Shown here piece after piece: positions 23,965 to 32,103 of a DNA stretch of 33,873 nucleotides. Numbering within the stretch: the first letter of the stretch is position 1; every line of letters starts with the position of its first letter. This stretch comes from Algoriphagus sp. AK58 (GTDB lineage: Bacteria; Bacteroidota; Bacteroidia; Cytophagales; Cyclobacteriaceae), in NCBI RefSeq assembly GCF_014324365.1, contig NZ_QEIG01000034.1, forward strand, positions 1 to 33,873. Reading direction: 5' to 3'. Made by a program: the position numbers and the translations under genes. The notes under the pieces were generated by a model. The model was not told the origin of the DNA. It worked only from the letters and a program-made list of their open reading frames with translations, and made no database searches.

Positions 23965-25134
23965 TTAATTATTATTAAGTTTTTTATAATTATTATAAAA
24001 GTTATAAAAGGTTTTTATTATTAAAATAATATCGATCAACAGTGCTCTTTTGCTATTTTTAGATTTTTGATAAACATTACTATAGGAATCGCTAACAGAA
24101 TCTAAATCAAAGAAATTGTTAAAACAATCCATCGAGAAAGACGATATTCTTTCATAGTATGATTCCTTTTTAATCAACTCAAGTATATTCATCCAATTTT
24201 TTTCTGGGTCCAAACTTTCAAAAATATTCCGCTCAGAAAAATTGGACTTAAATGCCATATCAAAATTGTCTCTATTTAAAAGAACGGGCGTACTAGAATT
24301 CTTGTCGATAGCAAAAATTGGTAATCCTAACGAAGCCGCTTCCATTAAACCTCTACCTGTCCCAATAACAGCATCAGCCAAATATAGCATTTTGGATGCT
24401 TCATTTGTATAAATAGGATCAGACAAAATCGTAACAAACTTACTCATCGAAGAAATAATCTCATCTATTTCTTTCAAAACATATTCATCTTGTATAACTC
24501 CTACAATATATAATTTAACATTTCCATAACCATTTTCATTCAATTTAGATATTAAATATATTGAATCTAAAATACTTTTCTTGTAAGAATCACAAATTCT
24601 ACAAATACGCATAAAAATAAATTCATTTTGATTCTTTATAATTGGTCGAAACTTAAGATCTATTTTTAAAGATTTAACTCGGTTTGGAATAAGGTAAATA
24701 TTAGATGCTTTAAATTTTTTTTGACTGTCAAACCAAATCAAATTCTCTAGACTAAATAAAACAATATTTTTCGCATATGGATAAAACTTAGGATTAGGTC
24801 CTCCACATTTATTCAATATTATCTTAGACTTAGTTGAATTAGTAATTAAACGAACCAAATTGTAACTATCAACATCAAAAAAATGAAAAATATCGGGTTG
24901 AAATTTCAAAAATTCAGTTCTAAGTAACTTTTTAAAATAGAAGAAATTTAAACCAGTAAATTTAATATGCCTGAGAAAATGCGGATTTGATTCAATAATT
25001 TGACTATTACCAGGTCCAATTGATATAATTCTCACTTCAAATTTTTCACCTATTTTTCTAGAAATGTGATTTAAGCTATGAAAATGCCCTCCACTACCAT
25101 GACCTTGAACTGTAATAAAGAAAAGAATTTTCAT
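23965..25134 (-). CDS. GT-B glycosyltransferase (GT4-like)
   Basis: This 389-residue protein begins MKILFFITVQGHGSGGHFHS, a Gly-rich N-terminal loop of GT-B enzymes. A DIFHFFDVDSYN stretch follows, and the donor domain reads FIFMRICRICDSYKKSILDS, LYIVGVIQDEYVLKEI, YLADAVIGTGRGLMEAASLG (matching E-x-A-S-G-P type donor motifs) and PIFAIDKN. Donor and linkage are unknown. It is one of the most AT-rich genes in the window (13 G/C in the 60 bases at 24001-24060). An in-frame TTG at 25140 would overlap the MurB-like stop; the ATG at 25134, two codons later, is preferred. Confidence 0.85.
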   Translation of the reverse strand: MKILFFITVQGHGSGGHFHSLNHISRKIGEKFEVRIISIGPGNSQIIESNPHFLRHIKFTGLNFFYFKKLLRTEFLKFQPDIFHFFDVDSYNLVRLITNSTKSKIILNKCGGPNPKFYPYAKNIVLFSLENLIWFDSQKKFKASNIYLIPNRVKSLKIDLKFRPIIKNQNEFIFMRICRICDSYKKSILDSIYLISKLNENGYGNVKLYIVGVIQDEYVLKEIDEIISSMSKFVTILSDPIYTNEASKMLYLADAVIGTGRGLMEAASLGLPIFAIDKNSSTPVLLNRDNFDMAFKSNFSERNIFESLDPEKNWMNILELIKKESYYERISSFSMDCFNNFFDLDSVSDSYSNVYQKSKNSKRALLIDIILIIKTFYNFYNNYKKLNNN

Positions 25135-25136
25135 TT

Positions 25137-25988
25137 TCAAATTATCCGCTGTTCAACTTCCAAATCAATACCGAAATTATCTTTGACTTGATATTTAATT
25201 TCAGCAATTAATCTAAGAATATCTTCACCACTAGCATTTCCCCTATTCACGATAAACCCACTATGCTTTTCTGAAACTTGAGCTCCACCAATACTAAAAC
25301 CTTTTAATCCCAATTCATCAATCATTGGTCCAACAAACACGCCAGGAGGTCTTTTAAAGACACTTCCACAGTTTGGATATTCTCTAGGCTGGATACTCCA
25401 TCGACGGCATTTACTTTCATGCATCTTTTTTCTAATTACAATAGGTTCTCCTAAACTCAATAAAAACCAAGCCTTGAGAATAATAGCATCCGAATTATCT
25501 TGAAAAATACTGGACCTATAATTTAAATTAACTTGATCTTTTTCTAATTCCTTAAATTGAAGATTCTTTAAATCAAGAAATCTGACCTTCTGAAGAACAT
25601 CAGAAATTACACCTTCCTTAGTTCCCGCATTCATTACTACAGCCCCACCTACGGAACTTGGAATATCATAACAAAACTCAAGACCAGAAAGCGAATTCCT
25701 TAATGCTAATTCACTAATCTCATGCAAATAAGCTCCTGCTCCAGCTTCGATGACATTGTAATTTACCCTAGCTTCATTAATAACATTGTTAATTATTAAA
25801 AATGGTTGTTCATAGTATTCCTTTGAAAGTATAATATTATGACCACTGCCTATTATGGTCAAATTATCCTCCTTAGAAATTATATCTAAAATATCTTCTT
25901 CATTTTCAGGAAAGTATGCTATTTTACAAAAACTTTTTATCCTATAGCCGTTATATTCAGTTAATTCAAAGTTATATTGAACGTTCAT
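25137..25988 (-). CDS. MurB-like UDP-N-acetylenolpyruvylglucosamine reductase in the polysaccharide locus
   Basis: This 283-residue FAD protein has the MurB layout. FAD-binding positions are TIIGSGHNIILS near 44, AGAGAYLHEISELAL near 100, and LEFCYDIPSSVGGAVVMNAG. Catalytic motifs are LNYRSSIF near 155 (Arg), YPNCGSVFKRPPG near 205 (the proton-donor Ser), the AQVSEKHSGFIVN stretch, and LEVEQRII at the C-terminus (Glu). Its size, close to S. aureus MurB, suggests a type II enzyme. It should reduce the enolpyruvyl ether made by MurA to a D-lactyl ether (UDP-MurNAc) with NAD(P)H. Finding it here with a MurA homologue, and no other peptidoglycan gene, suggests a dedicated second copy for polysaccharide synthesis. 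I cannot show that the genome also has a housekeeping copy. Confidence 0.88.
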   Translation of the reverse strand: MNVQYNFELTEYNGYRIKSFCKIAYFPENEEDILDIISKEDNLTIIGSGHNIILSKEYYEQPFLIINNVINEARVNYNVIEAGAGAYLHEISELALRNSLSGLEFCYDIPSSVGGAVVMNAGTKEGVISDVLQKVRFLDLKNLQFKELEKDQVNLNYRSSIFQDNSDAIILKAWFLLSLGEPIVIRKKMHESKCRRWSIQPREYPNCGSVFKRPPGVFVGPMIDELGLKGFSIGGAQVSEKHSGFIVNRGNASGEDILRLIAEIKYQVKDNFGIDLEVEQRII

Positions 25989-25993
25989 GAGAT

Positions 25994-27295
25994 TTAAGAA
26001 AGTCTAGGAATAAGTTTGAAAATTGGATCAAAATCTTTTTTAGAAAAACTAAGAATTTCCTTTATTGGTAATCGTACCGCTCTTGAATAAATAATCAAAA
26101 ACAAAATTGCAGCAATTGAATAACTAATTGAAGAAGATCCTGCAGCACCAGCAGCTCCATATTTAGGAATAAGATAAAAATTCAACAAAATATTGACCAA
26201 GAGAGAAGGTAACATAGCATAAATAGCTAGCCATGGTTTCCCTTTGCCAGCTAAATCCATATTCATAACCTTAAAAATCGTTAAAATCAAAACCCCAGGT
26301 AGAAGATAATTAAGAACTGCAATACTATCGCTAAATTGATCTCCATACATTCCTATGATTAGGATTTCGGAAAAGGCGAAAAGACCAATGGACACAATAC
26401 CAACAACCACAAAAGAAACACGTAAAAGTTGAGCTACTTTTAAGGAAAACACGTAATCATCAGTAGAAACCGCACTTCGAGCGAAAACGACCGAACTTAA
26501 CAGCATAGGAATCTGCCATAAATATTGTGTGATTCCGGCACCTTTAGAATAAATCCCCAACTGGTGAGCACTACTTAGTTTATCTAATAAAATAATATCA
26601 ATTCTGTAATTTAAATTAATCACAAATAAGGCGGTGGCATAAATAATACCAAGCGATAACATTTGTTTAATTATACCCCAATTGTAGCGGAATGAAAAAA
26701 AAGCTAAAAACTTATTTTTAAATAGAAGCATAAAAAACATAAATAAGGGTCCTCCAGTTGATGCTGTCATGGCACCTTTTACGTCCAATTGCATTAACAC
26801 AATAAGAATTATAGTTCCAATCAAAGATATCAACGAAGGGATCCAATTAATTTTGTTAAAAGTTTTAATATCATTTTTCCCTAAAAAGATACCTGAATTA
26901 TATATATTAAATAAACTGAAAGGAATAGGAAGAAGTGCTAACAATACTAGGATTATATCGGTTCCGGAATTACTGAAATAATACATTAAAATAAACGATA
27001 CAATCAATGAAAAAAATGTGGTCATTATCCATATCTGGGTAATTGCTGTTTTAATTTCCTCTTCTGAAAAAATTCCTTTACCTAAAAAATAGGTAGTCGA
27101 CTGCCTTATCCCTAAAGAGCCGATCGTCATGAATAAAGATGGGTATACTGTAAGGCCAGCTATAATTCCGTTCCCTTCAGGACCTATATAACGCGCAGTA
27201 ATAATAGAAGTAGCCAATCCGAAAATAATTATAAAAATCTGCGAAATACCTACTCTTAAAAAATCACTTATAAAAGAAGAATTCTTTTCAATCAT
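25994..27295 (-). CDS. Wzx-type oligosaccharide flippase (MOP/PST superfamily)
   Basis: This 433-residue integral membrane protein has about twelve to fourteen helices. The N-terminal ISDFLRVGISQIFIIIFGL and the following ARYIGPEGNGIIAGL are typical of polysaccharide-transporting Wzx proteins, and DLAGKGKPWLAIYAMLPSLL of the C-terminal half. It should flip the undecaprenyl-linked repeat unit from the cytoplasmic to the periplasmic face for the Wzy-like protein. The ATGA junction with the upstream acetyltransferase gene indicates coupling. Substrate is not predictable from sequence. Confidence 0.9.
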   Translation of the reverse strand: MIEKNSSFISDFLRVGISQIFIIIFGLATSIITARYIGPEGNGIIAGLTVYPSLFMTIGSLGIRQSTTYFLGKGIFSEEEIKTAITQIWIMTTFFSLIVSFILMYYFSNSGTDIILVLLALLPIPFSLFNIYNSGIFLGKNDIKTFNKINWIPSLISLIGTIILIVLMQLDVKGAMTASTGGPLFMFFMLLFKNKFLAFFSFRYNWGIIKQMLSLGIIYATALFVINLNYRIDIILLDKLSSAHQLGIYSKGAGITQYLWQIPMLLSSVVFARSAVSTDDYVFSLKVAQLLRVSFVVVGIVSIGLFAFSEILIIGMYGDQFSDSIAVLNYLLPGVLILTIFKVMNMDLAGKGKPWLAIYAMLPSLLVNILLNFYLIPKYGAAGAAGSSSISYSIAAILFLIIYSRAVRLPIKEILSFSKKDFDPIFKLIPRLS

Positions 27296-27828
27296 TTAAC
27301 TAATATTTTACATGGAATCCCGACTGCAGTTGCATTAGCTGGGACATCAATGTTTACTACCGAATTTGCTCCTATAGTTGCATTTTCCCCAATAGTAATT
27401 CCTCCTATAATTTTTGCACCAGCGAAAATTCTAACATTATCTTTTATGACAGGATAGTTCTTTTTTAAAGCATTCTTACCATGACTTCCAAAAGTTACAT
27501 TTTGCCAAATTTTTACATTATTTCCAATAATAACATTTTTTCCAATTACAATACCAATAGGATGTGCAAATTTAACATTCCTACCTATAACTGCTGAATA
27601 ATCAATTTGACAAGATCTTTTTATATACATTTTATTCTGATAATATAAAGCCAAATATCTTACGATTTTAATCTTGGATTTTTTTAGATATTTACCAATT
27701 CTAAAATTTAGTAAAAGTCTGAAGGAATGATTAAAAAAAAATCCTTTTAAAACAACTCCTATACTAAGTTTACTTACGTTAAGATCAGATTTTAAGGTAG
27801 AGATAATTTTACCCAAAATACTACTCAT
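27292..27828 (-). CDS. Hexapeptide-repeat (left-handed beta helix) acetyltransferase, CysE-like
   Basis: This 178-residue protein has an N-terminal helical part of about 70 residues and then hexapeptide repeats such as IGRNVK, IGKNVI, IGNNVK, IGENAT, IGANSV and a final VGIPCKIL. FAHPIGIVIGKNVIIG and QNVTFGSHGKN carry the His and loop of serine-acetyltransferase-like enzymes. Such proteins in polysaccharide loci usually O- or N-acetylate a sugar. It is the only obvious acetyltransferase in the locus besides the distant GNAT, so it could also supply the PglD-like N-acetylation otherwise missing, although PglD enzymes have a different N-terminal domain. It is coupled by ATGA overlaps on both sides. 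Confidence 0.87.
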   Translation of the reverse strand: MSSILGKIISTLKSDLNVSKLSIGVVLKGFFFNHSFRLLLNFRIGKYLKKSKIKIVRYLALYYQNKMYIKRSCQIDYSAVIGRNVKFAHPIGIVIGKNVIIGNNVKIWQNVTFGSHGKNALKKNYPVIKDNVRIFAGAKIIGGITIGENATIGANSVVNIDVPANATAVGIPCKILVK

Positions 27829-29054
27829 ATTAAACTTGACAATTTAGTCCCAAAATTCTCATAACCCCGCTCTATTTGCCATGCATTTTCAATAATAGTT
27901 TCTCCTTCTGCAACAAGTCCAGCTAAGAGCAAGGCCATACCTGCTCTTAGGTCTAAGGCTTTAACAGTTGCACCCTTTAATTCATTACCTCCTTCAATTT
28001 TTAATAAATCGCCCTCAATACTTGAATGAACTCCCATTTTGGCTAACTCTTCCGCATAGGCATATCTACCTGGAAATCTAAGGTCTATTATCCTTGATTC
28101 CCCTTTTGACATAGCTCCATAGATTGCAAATAAAGGTTGCATATCAGAATTAATTCCCGGATAGGGACCAGTACTAATTTCAACGGGAAATGGCGTACCT
28201 CCTCTTACAATAAGTGAGTTTTCCCCTCTAAAGAATTTCATTCCACTTTCCCTTAAATTGATCAAAGGGACTTCCAAATGTTCAAAAGGAAAATCTAAAA
28301 TTTCGACATCTCCACCTGTTATAGTTGCTCCAATCGCCCAGGTGATAGCTTCCATATTGTCAGGAATGGCACTATGCTTGACTCCATGAAGACCTTCTAC
28401 ACCATCAACGACAATACACTTCTGACCAAAAATTTGAATCCTTGCTCCCATTTTATTTAGCATAGCCACCAAATCAACGATTTCAGGGCGAATATGAGGA
28501 TTCCAAATAATGGTCTGGCCAACTGCAATAGAGGAACTTAAAATCGCGTTTTCAGTAGCTCCAGTGGATCTAATTGGGAGAAAAATTTCGGTTCCTTTGA
28601 GCCTACCGTCAACTTTAGTACAAAGATACCCTTCTTCCTCCCAAACCTTTGCCCCAAGCTTTTCAAGTACCATTACGTGAAGATCAAATTTTCTATCACC
28701 AAGCTTGCATCCACCGGGTAAAGGAACTATCCCTTCTCCAAACCTTGCAGTAAGACAACCTAAAATCAATAAAGAGTTTCGAATTGATCTTTCATCCCAT
28801 TTAAGTTCTGGTTTCAAAAAATTCTCTTTGATTTTAATATAACTACCATCTACCACACACTCCTTCCCCATTTGATCCAACATTCCGATGTGGACTTGCA
28901 TATCCAAAAGCCCTGAAGGACAATTAAAAAGTTCAACATCCTCAGAGGTTAAACATGAGGCTGTAAGAAGCTTTAAGGCATTATTCTTTGCACCACTTAC
29001 TTTAACTTGACCAACAAGTTTTGATTTACTGATTTTTAGAATATCTGTGACCAT
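27825..29054 (-). CDS. MurA-like UDP-GlcNAc 1-carboxyvinyltransferase in the polysaccharide locus
   Basis: This 409-residue EPSP-synthase-family protein retains the MurA active site. Lys23-Asn24 lie in VSGAKNNALKLL; Arg92 in RSIRNSLLILG; Cys116 and Arg121 in PLPGGCKLGDRKFDLHV (equivalent to Cys115 and Arg120 of E. coli MurA); the catalytic Asp in GPYPGINSDMQPLF; and Arg residues in GRYAYAEELAKMG, ALDLRAGMAL and ERGYENFG. So it should transfer enolpyruvate from PEP to the 3-OH of UDP-GlcNAc (or a related UDP-HexNAc). The intact Cys predicts fosfomycin sensitivity. In this locus it pairs with the MurB homologue three genes downstream, giving UDP-MurNAc or an analogue for the polysaccharide. A housekeeping role cannot be excluded without the rest of the genome. 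Confidence 0.9.
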   Translation of the reverse strand: MVTDILKISKSKLVGQVKVSGAKNNALKLLTASCLTSEDVELFNCPSGLLDMQVHIGMLDQMGKECVVDGSYIKIKENFLKPELKWDERSIRNSLLILGCLTARFGEGIVPLPGGCKLGDRKFDLHVMVLEKLGAKVWEEEGYLCTKVDGRLKGTEIFLPIRSTGATENAILSSSIAVGQTIIWNPHIRPEIVDLVAMLNKMGARIQIFGQKCIVVDGVEGLHGVKHSAIPDNMEAITWAIGATITGGDVEILDFPFEHLEVPLINLRESGMKFFRGENSLIVRGGTPFPVEISTGPYPGINSDMQPLFAIYGAMSKGESRIIDLRFPGRYAYAEELAKMGVHSSIEGDLLKIEGGNELKGATVKALDLRAGMALLLAGLVAEGETIIENAWQIERGYENFGTKLSSLI

Positions 29055-29058
29055 TTTT

Positions 29059-30105
29059 TTAATTTAAAGAATAAAACCCTTTATACCATGCTACAAAATC
29101 ATTAATCCCCTTTCCTATTGTTGTACTTGGAGAGTAACCTAAATTTTCAATCAAATCCTCAACATCAGCCTGAGTCATTGGAACGTCTCCAGGTTGAATG
29201 GGTAAATAATCAATTTTTGCTTTTTTATTCAGATTCTTTTCTATTTCAGAAACATAATCTAGTAACTGAACAGGATTTGAATTCCCAATATTATATACCT
29301 TATATGGAGCAGTCTGACTTTCAGAAGGATTAATTTCTTTAGTTGAAATAGTTGGAGCGTTATCTAAAACTCGAATTACACCTTCCACAATATCAGCCAC
29401 ATAAGTAAAATCTCTTACCATTTTACCATTATTAAAAACTTGAATAGGCTCATTATTATGAATTGCTTTTGTGAAAAGAAAAAGTGCCATATCTGGCCTA
29501 CCCCAAGGTCCATACACTGTGAAAAATCTAAGCCCAGTGGTAGGTAAACCAAAAAGGTGGCTATAGGTATGGGCCATTAATTCATTACTTTTTTTTGTAG
29601 CTGCATACAAACTAATAGGATGATCTACATTATCAGAGGTACTTAGAGGCATTTTCTTATTGTTCCCATATACACTTGAAGAACTGGCATAAGCGAGGTG
29701 CTTTATATGATTATGACGACAAGCCTCAAGGACATTTACAAATCCAACAATATTACTGCTTATATATGTATATGGATTTTCTAAACTATATCTTACACCA
29801 GCTTGAGCAGCTAAATTACAAACTTTATCAAATTTCTCATTTCCAAAAAGTTCAAATAGATTCTCTCTATCCTCTAAATTCATCCTTACAAACTTAAATT
29901 TGGGATATTTTTCACTTAAAACTTCCAAATACCATTTCTCAGCATTCATATTTATCCCTAATTCTTTGAGTCTTGCAAATTTTAAATTAGGATCATAATA
30001 ATCATTAATATTATCTATCCCTATTACTTCATCACCCCTTTCGAGAAGACTTTTACAAAGATGAAAGCCGATAAATCCGGCAGCTCCAGTTACTAATATT
30101 TTCAT
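29059..30105 (-). CDS. UDP-glucuronate 4-epimerase-type SDR (CapI/LspL-like)
   Basis: This 348-residue extended SDR starts KILVTGAAGFIGFHL and contains DNINDYYDPNLKFARLKEL, a signature of UDP-glucuronic acid 4-epimerases. It also has NLAAQAGVRYSLENP, SSSSVYGNNKKMP and the catalytic Tyr-Lys in LYAATKKSNE, then LRFFTVYGPWGRPDMALF. It should interconvert UDP-GlcA and UDP-GalA, or the GlcNAcA/GalNAcA pair if the dehydrogenase upstream oxidises UDP-GlcNAc. It is 11 bases downstream of that dehydrogenase gene. It marks the start of the AT-rich part of the locus: 17 of 60 bases at 29881-29940 are G/C, against 28 of 60 at 30421-30480. Confidence 0.9.
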   Translation of the reverse strand: MKILVTGAAGFIGFHLCKSLLERGDEVIGIDNINDYYDPNLKFARLKELGINMNAEKWYLEVLSEKYPKFKFVRMNLEDRENLFELFGNEKFDKVCNLAAQAGVRYSLENPYTYISSNIVGFVNVLEACRHNHIKHLAYASSSSVYGNNKKMPLSTSDNVDHPISLYAATKKSNELMAHTYSHLFGLPTTGLRFFTVYGPWGRPDMALFLFTKAIHNNEPIQVFNNGKMVRDFTYVADIVEGVIRVLDNAPTISTKEINPSESQTAPYKVYNIGNSNPVQLLDYVSEIEKNLNKKAKIDYLPIQPGDVPMTQADVEDLIENLGYSPSTTIGKGINDFVAWYKGFYSLN

Positions 30106-30116
30106 GAAAAATTTAT

Positions 30117-31427
30117 TTAAAGTCTTGCATCCACCTTATCCTTATCGAGTACACTCTTCACATCAAACACCACTTGATTGGATGACTTCTGAATTGGCCA
30201 GGATTTGAATTCTTTGTGTGCGACGGCTAGGATAATGGCCGCATAATCCTCGAGAACCGGCTTAGCTCCACCATTGATTACGTCAATACCATACTCATGC
30301 TTTACTTCTGCCGAGTCTGCCCAAGGATCATACACACACACGTCCATATCAAAGGACTTGAGCTCCTGATAGATATCGATCACCCGGGTATTGCGCACAT
30401 CGGGACAGTCCTCCTTGAAGGTAAAGCCAAGAATCAGCACCTTGGAATCAATCACCTTCAGATCCTTGCGCATCATGTGCTTGATCACTTCAGTAGCTAC
30501 ATATTTCCCCATCGAGTCATTGAGTCTACGCCCGGCCAGGATAATCTCCGGATGGTAGCCTACTTCTTGGGCCTTTTGAGCCAGGTAGAAAGGGTCTACC
30601 CCAATGCAGTGCCCTCCTACCAATCCCGGACGGAAAGGAAGGAAGTTCCACTTGGTACCCGCAGCCTCGAGTACCTCCTGTGTATCAATACCCAACAAAT
30701 TGAAGATCTTACTGAGCTCGTTGACAAAAGCGATATTGATATCACGCTGGGAGTTTTCGATCACTTTGGCTGCTTCTGCTACCTTGATCGAAGAAGCCTT
30801 GTGGGTACCGGCAGTGATTACAGCCTTATACAGTTGGTCCACGTATTCGGCTACTTCGGGTGTACTGCCGGAGGTCACTTTCAGAATTTTGGTTACCGTA
30901 TGTTCTTTGTCTCCAGGGTTGATACGCTCAGGAGAATAACCCGCAAAGAAGTCCTCGTTGAATTTCATACCGGAGACTCTTTCCAAGACTGGCACACATT
31001 CTTCTTCGGTCACGCCTGGATAAACTGTGGATTCATAGATCACCACATCCCCTTTTTTCAGCACTTTACCGATTGCTTCGGAAGCCTTCAGCATAGGCGT
31101 AAGCACAGGACGGTTGTGTTTGTCGGTTGGAGTAGGAACCGTCACGATGTAGATGCTGGCATTTGCCATTTCGGAGGCAGAATCGGTCACTAAAAGACCT
31201 TTGCCGGCTTGTTCCAGCTGCTCAGAAGAGGATACCAAGACAGACTGAAGTAAGTCGTCTTCTACTTCCAGGGTACGGTCATGGCCTTTTTGGAGTTCGC
31301 CGACCCTCTTGGAATCGATATCGTATCCAATGGCTTTGAATTTTTCCGCGAAAGCGGTCGCCAAGGGCAGTCCTACATATCCTAGGCCGATGATGGCAAT
31401 TTTGCTTTCGTTAAAAGGTTTTAGCAT
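30117..31427 (-). CDS. Nucleotide-sugar 6-dehydrogenase (TviB/WbpA-like)
   Basis: This 436-residue UDP-sugar dehydrogenase has the N-terminal Rossmann motif IAIIGLGYVGLPLATAFAE, the central VKVAEAAKVIENSQRDINIAF helix, the catalytic Cys in GGHCIGVDPFYLA near residue 270, and the C-terminal UDP-binding domain starting VLILGFTFKEDCPDVRNTRV. The sequence is of the TviB/WbpA group, which oxidises UDP-GlcNAc to UDP-GlcNAcA; a UDP-Glc substrate is less likely but not excluded. It is the first gene of the contiguous minus-strand locus. Its G/C content resembles the ordinary chromosome rather than its AT-rich neighbours, so it may belong to a conserved edge of the locus. Heptad tract D lies in its upstream region. 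Confidence 0.92.
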   Translation of the reverse strand: MLKPFNESKIAIIGLGYVGLPLATAFAEKFKAIGYDIDSKRVGELQKGHDRTLEVEDDLLQSVLVSSSEQLEQAGKGLLVTDSASEMANASIYIVTVPTPTDKHNRPVLTPMLKASEAIGKVLKKGDVVIYESTVYPGVTEEECVPVLERVSGMKFNEDFFAGYSPERINPGDKEHTVTKILKVTSGSTPEVAEYVDQLYKAVITAGTHKASSIKVAEAAKVIENSQRDINIAFVNELSKIFNLLGIDTQEVLEAAGTKWNFLPFRPGLVGGHCIGVDPFYLAQKAQEVGYHPEIILAGRRLNDSMGKYVATEVIKHMMRKDLKVIDSKVLILGFTFKEDCPDVRNTRVIDIYQELKSFDMDVCVYDPWADSAEVKHEYGIDVINGGAKPVLEDYAAIILAVAHKEFKSWPIQKSSNQVVFDVKSVLDKDKVDARL

Positions 31428-31495
31428 GGAAAAGTAAATTGGTAATTATAAAGTTGGTTTGGTGTTTAGTCTGAGTTGGAGAAGGGTTCGGGGGA

Positions 31496-31622
31496 GTTAA
31501 AAGTTAAGTTGTTAATCGTTAATCGTTAATTCGTTAAGTGTTAATTTGTTTAGTTTATGTTCGTTAAACGTTAAGTTGGTAAGGGTTAGGGACGGTTACG
31601 TTTAACGTTTTAACATTTAACG
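31496..31622. repeat. Degenerate heptad repeat tract D (GTTAANN)
   Basis: GTTAA-type units (GTTAAAA, GTTAATC twice, GTTAAGT, GTTAAAC, with some 8-base units) run from 31496. They switch near 31600 to the opposite orientation (GTTTAACG, TTTTAACA, TTTAACG). The tract lies between the four-helix-bundle stop (31636) and the dehydrogenase start (31427). Confidence 0.85.
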
Positions 31623-31646
31623 GGTATTTTAAGGTTTATTTGTACC
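31600..31646. repeat. Direct repeat, copy next to the 3' end of the four-helix-bundle gene
   Basis: GTTTAACGTTTTAACA followed by TTTAACG (31600-31622) matches 32073-32095 at 22 of 23 bases. Similarity continues with gaps through TATTTTAAGG to TTATTTGTACC (31636-31646), which covers the last codons and stop of the four-helix-bundle gene. Confidence 0.8.
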
Positions 31647-32019
31647 CCTTTCCACCACTGTATTTTAATGTATTTATTAGTCCTTGGAGTTTGTGTTTTA
31701 ATTTTTCTGTCAATACCAGTATTTCTGATTGCTCTTCGTTTGAGATATACTTCCAATCCAAAGCTCGATAGGACTGGGATCGAACTTCTCCGTTTGAACC
31801 TTTTGAGATGTAAAGAAAATTGATGAACTCCTTGTTTCCATCGCGCTCAAAGCCCTCCGCAATATTATCCATGCAAGAACCTGCCGCTGAATTAATCTGA
31901 GCTGAAAATTTGAAATCTTTTAAAAAAGGGCCTTTTGATGTTAAGCGTTTGACAAGTTTGCAAAGCTCTCTAGCTAACTGCCAAACTTCCAGATCCTCAA
32001 AATTCTCAATTCTTGCCAA
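31636..32019 (-). CDS. Four-helix-bundle protein (23S rRNA intervening-sequence/Avd-like family)
   Basis: This 127-residue protein has the family signature: IENFEDLEVWQLARELCKL at the N-terminus, NSAAGSCMDNIAEGFERD near 45, and KEFINFLYISKGSNGEVRSQ near 62, with four predicted helices. Members were first seen inside 23S rRNA intervening sequences. A related protein, Avd, serves diversity-generating retroelements, but most members are free-standing and of unknown function. No reverse transcriptase or template/variable repeats are visible here. The start is TTG: an in-frame TGA lies five codons upstream and no ATG is near, while the TTG gives the standard family N-terminus. Direct repeats lie on both sides, and its stop codon lies inside one of them. 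Confidence 0.9.
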   Translation of the reverse strand: MARIENFEDLEVWQLARELCKLVKRLTSKGPFLKDFKFSAQINSAAGSCMDNIAEGFERDGNKEFINFLYISKGSNGEVRSQSYRALDWKYISNEEQSEILVLTEKLKHKLQGLINTLKYSGGKGYK

Positions 32020-32035
32020 GCGAATTACTAGTCAG

Positions 32036-32103
32036 GTTAAGCGTTAAGGTGTTAAAGGTTGAGCGCGTTGAAGTTTAACGTTTTAACAGTTAACGAATTA
32101 ACG
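32036..32103. repeat. Degenerate heptad repeat tract E (GTTAANN)
   Basis: GTTAAGC, GTTAAGGT, GTTAAAG and GTTGAGC run forward from 32036, then turn to GTTTAACG, TTTTAACA, GTTAACG, AATTAACGG. This is the same forward-then-reverse order as tract D on the other side of the four-helix-bundle gene. Confidence 0.85.

Noticed and set aside
30297..31193. 298-codon open frame on the plus strand
   Set aside because: It is antisense to the nucleotide-sugar dehydrogenase, whose protein has all family motifs; the plus-strand product shows none and is rich in His and Cys as expected from an antisense shadow.
31636..32019. Diversity-generating retroelement around the four-helix-bundle gene
   Set aside because: No reverse transcriptase, no adenine-mutated repeat pair and no variable C-type-lectin target gene are visible in the window.
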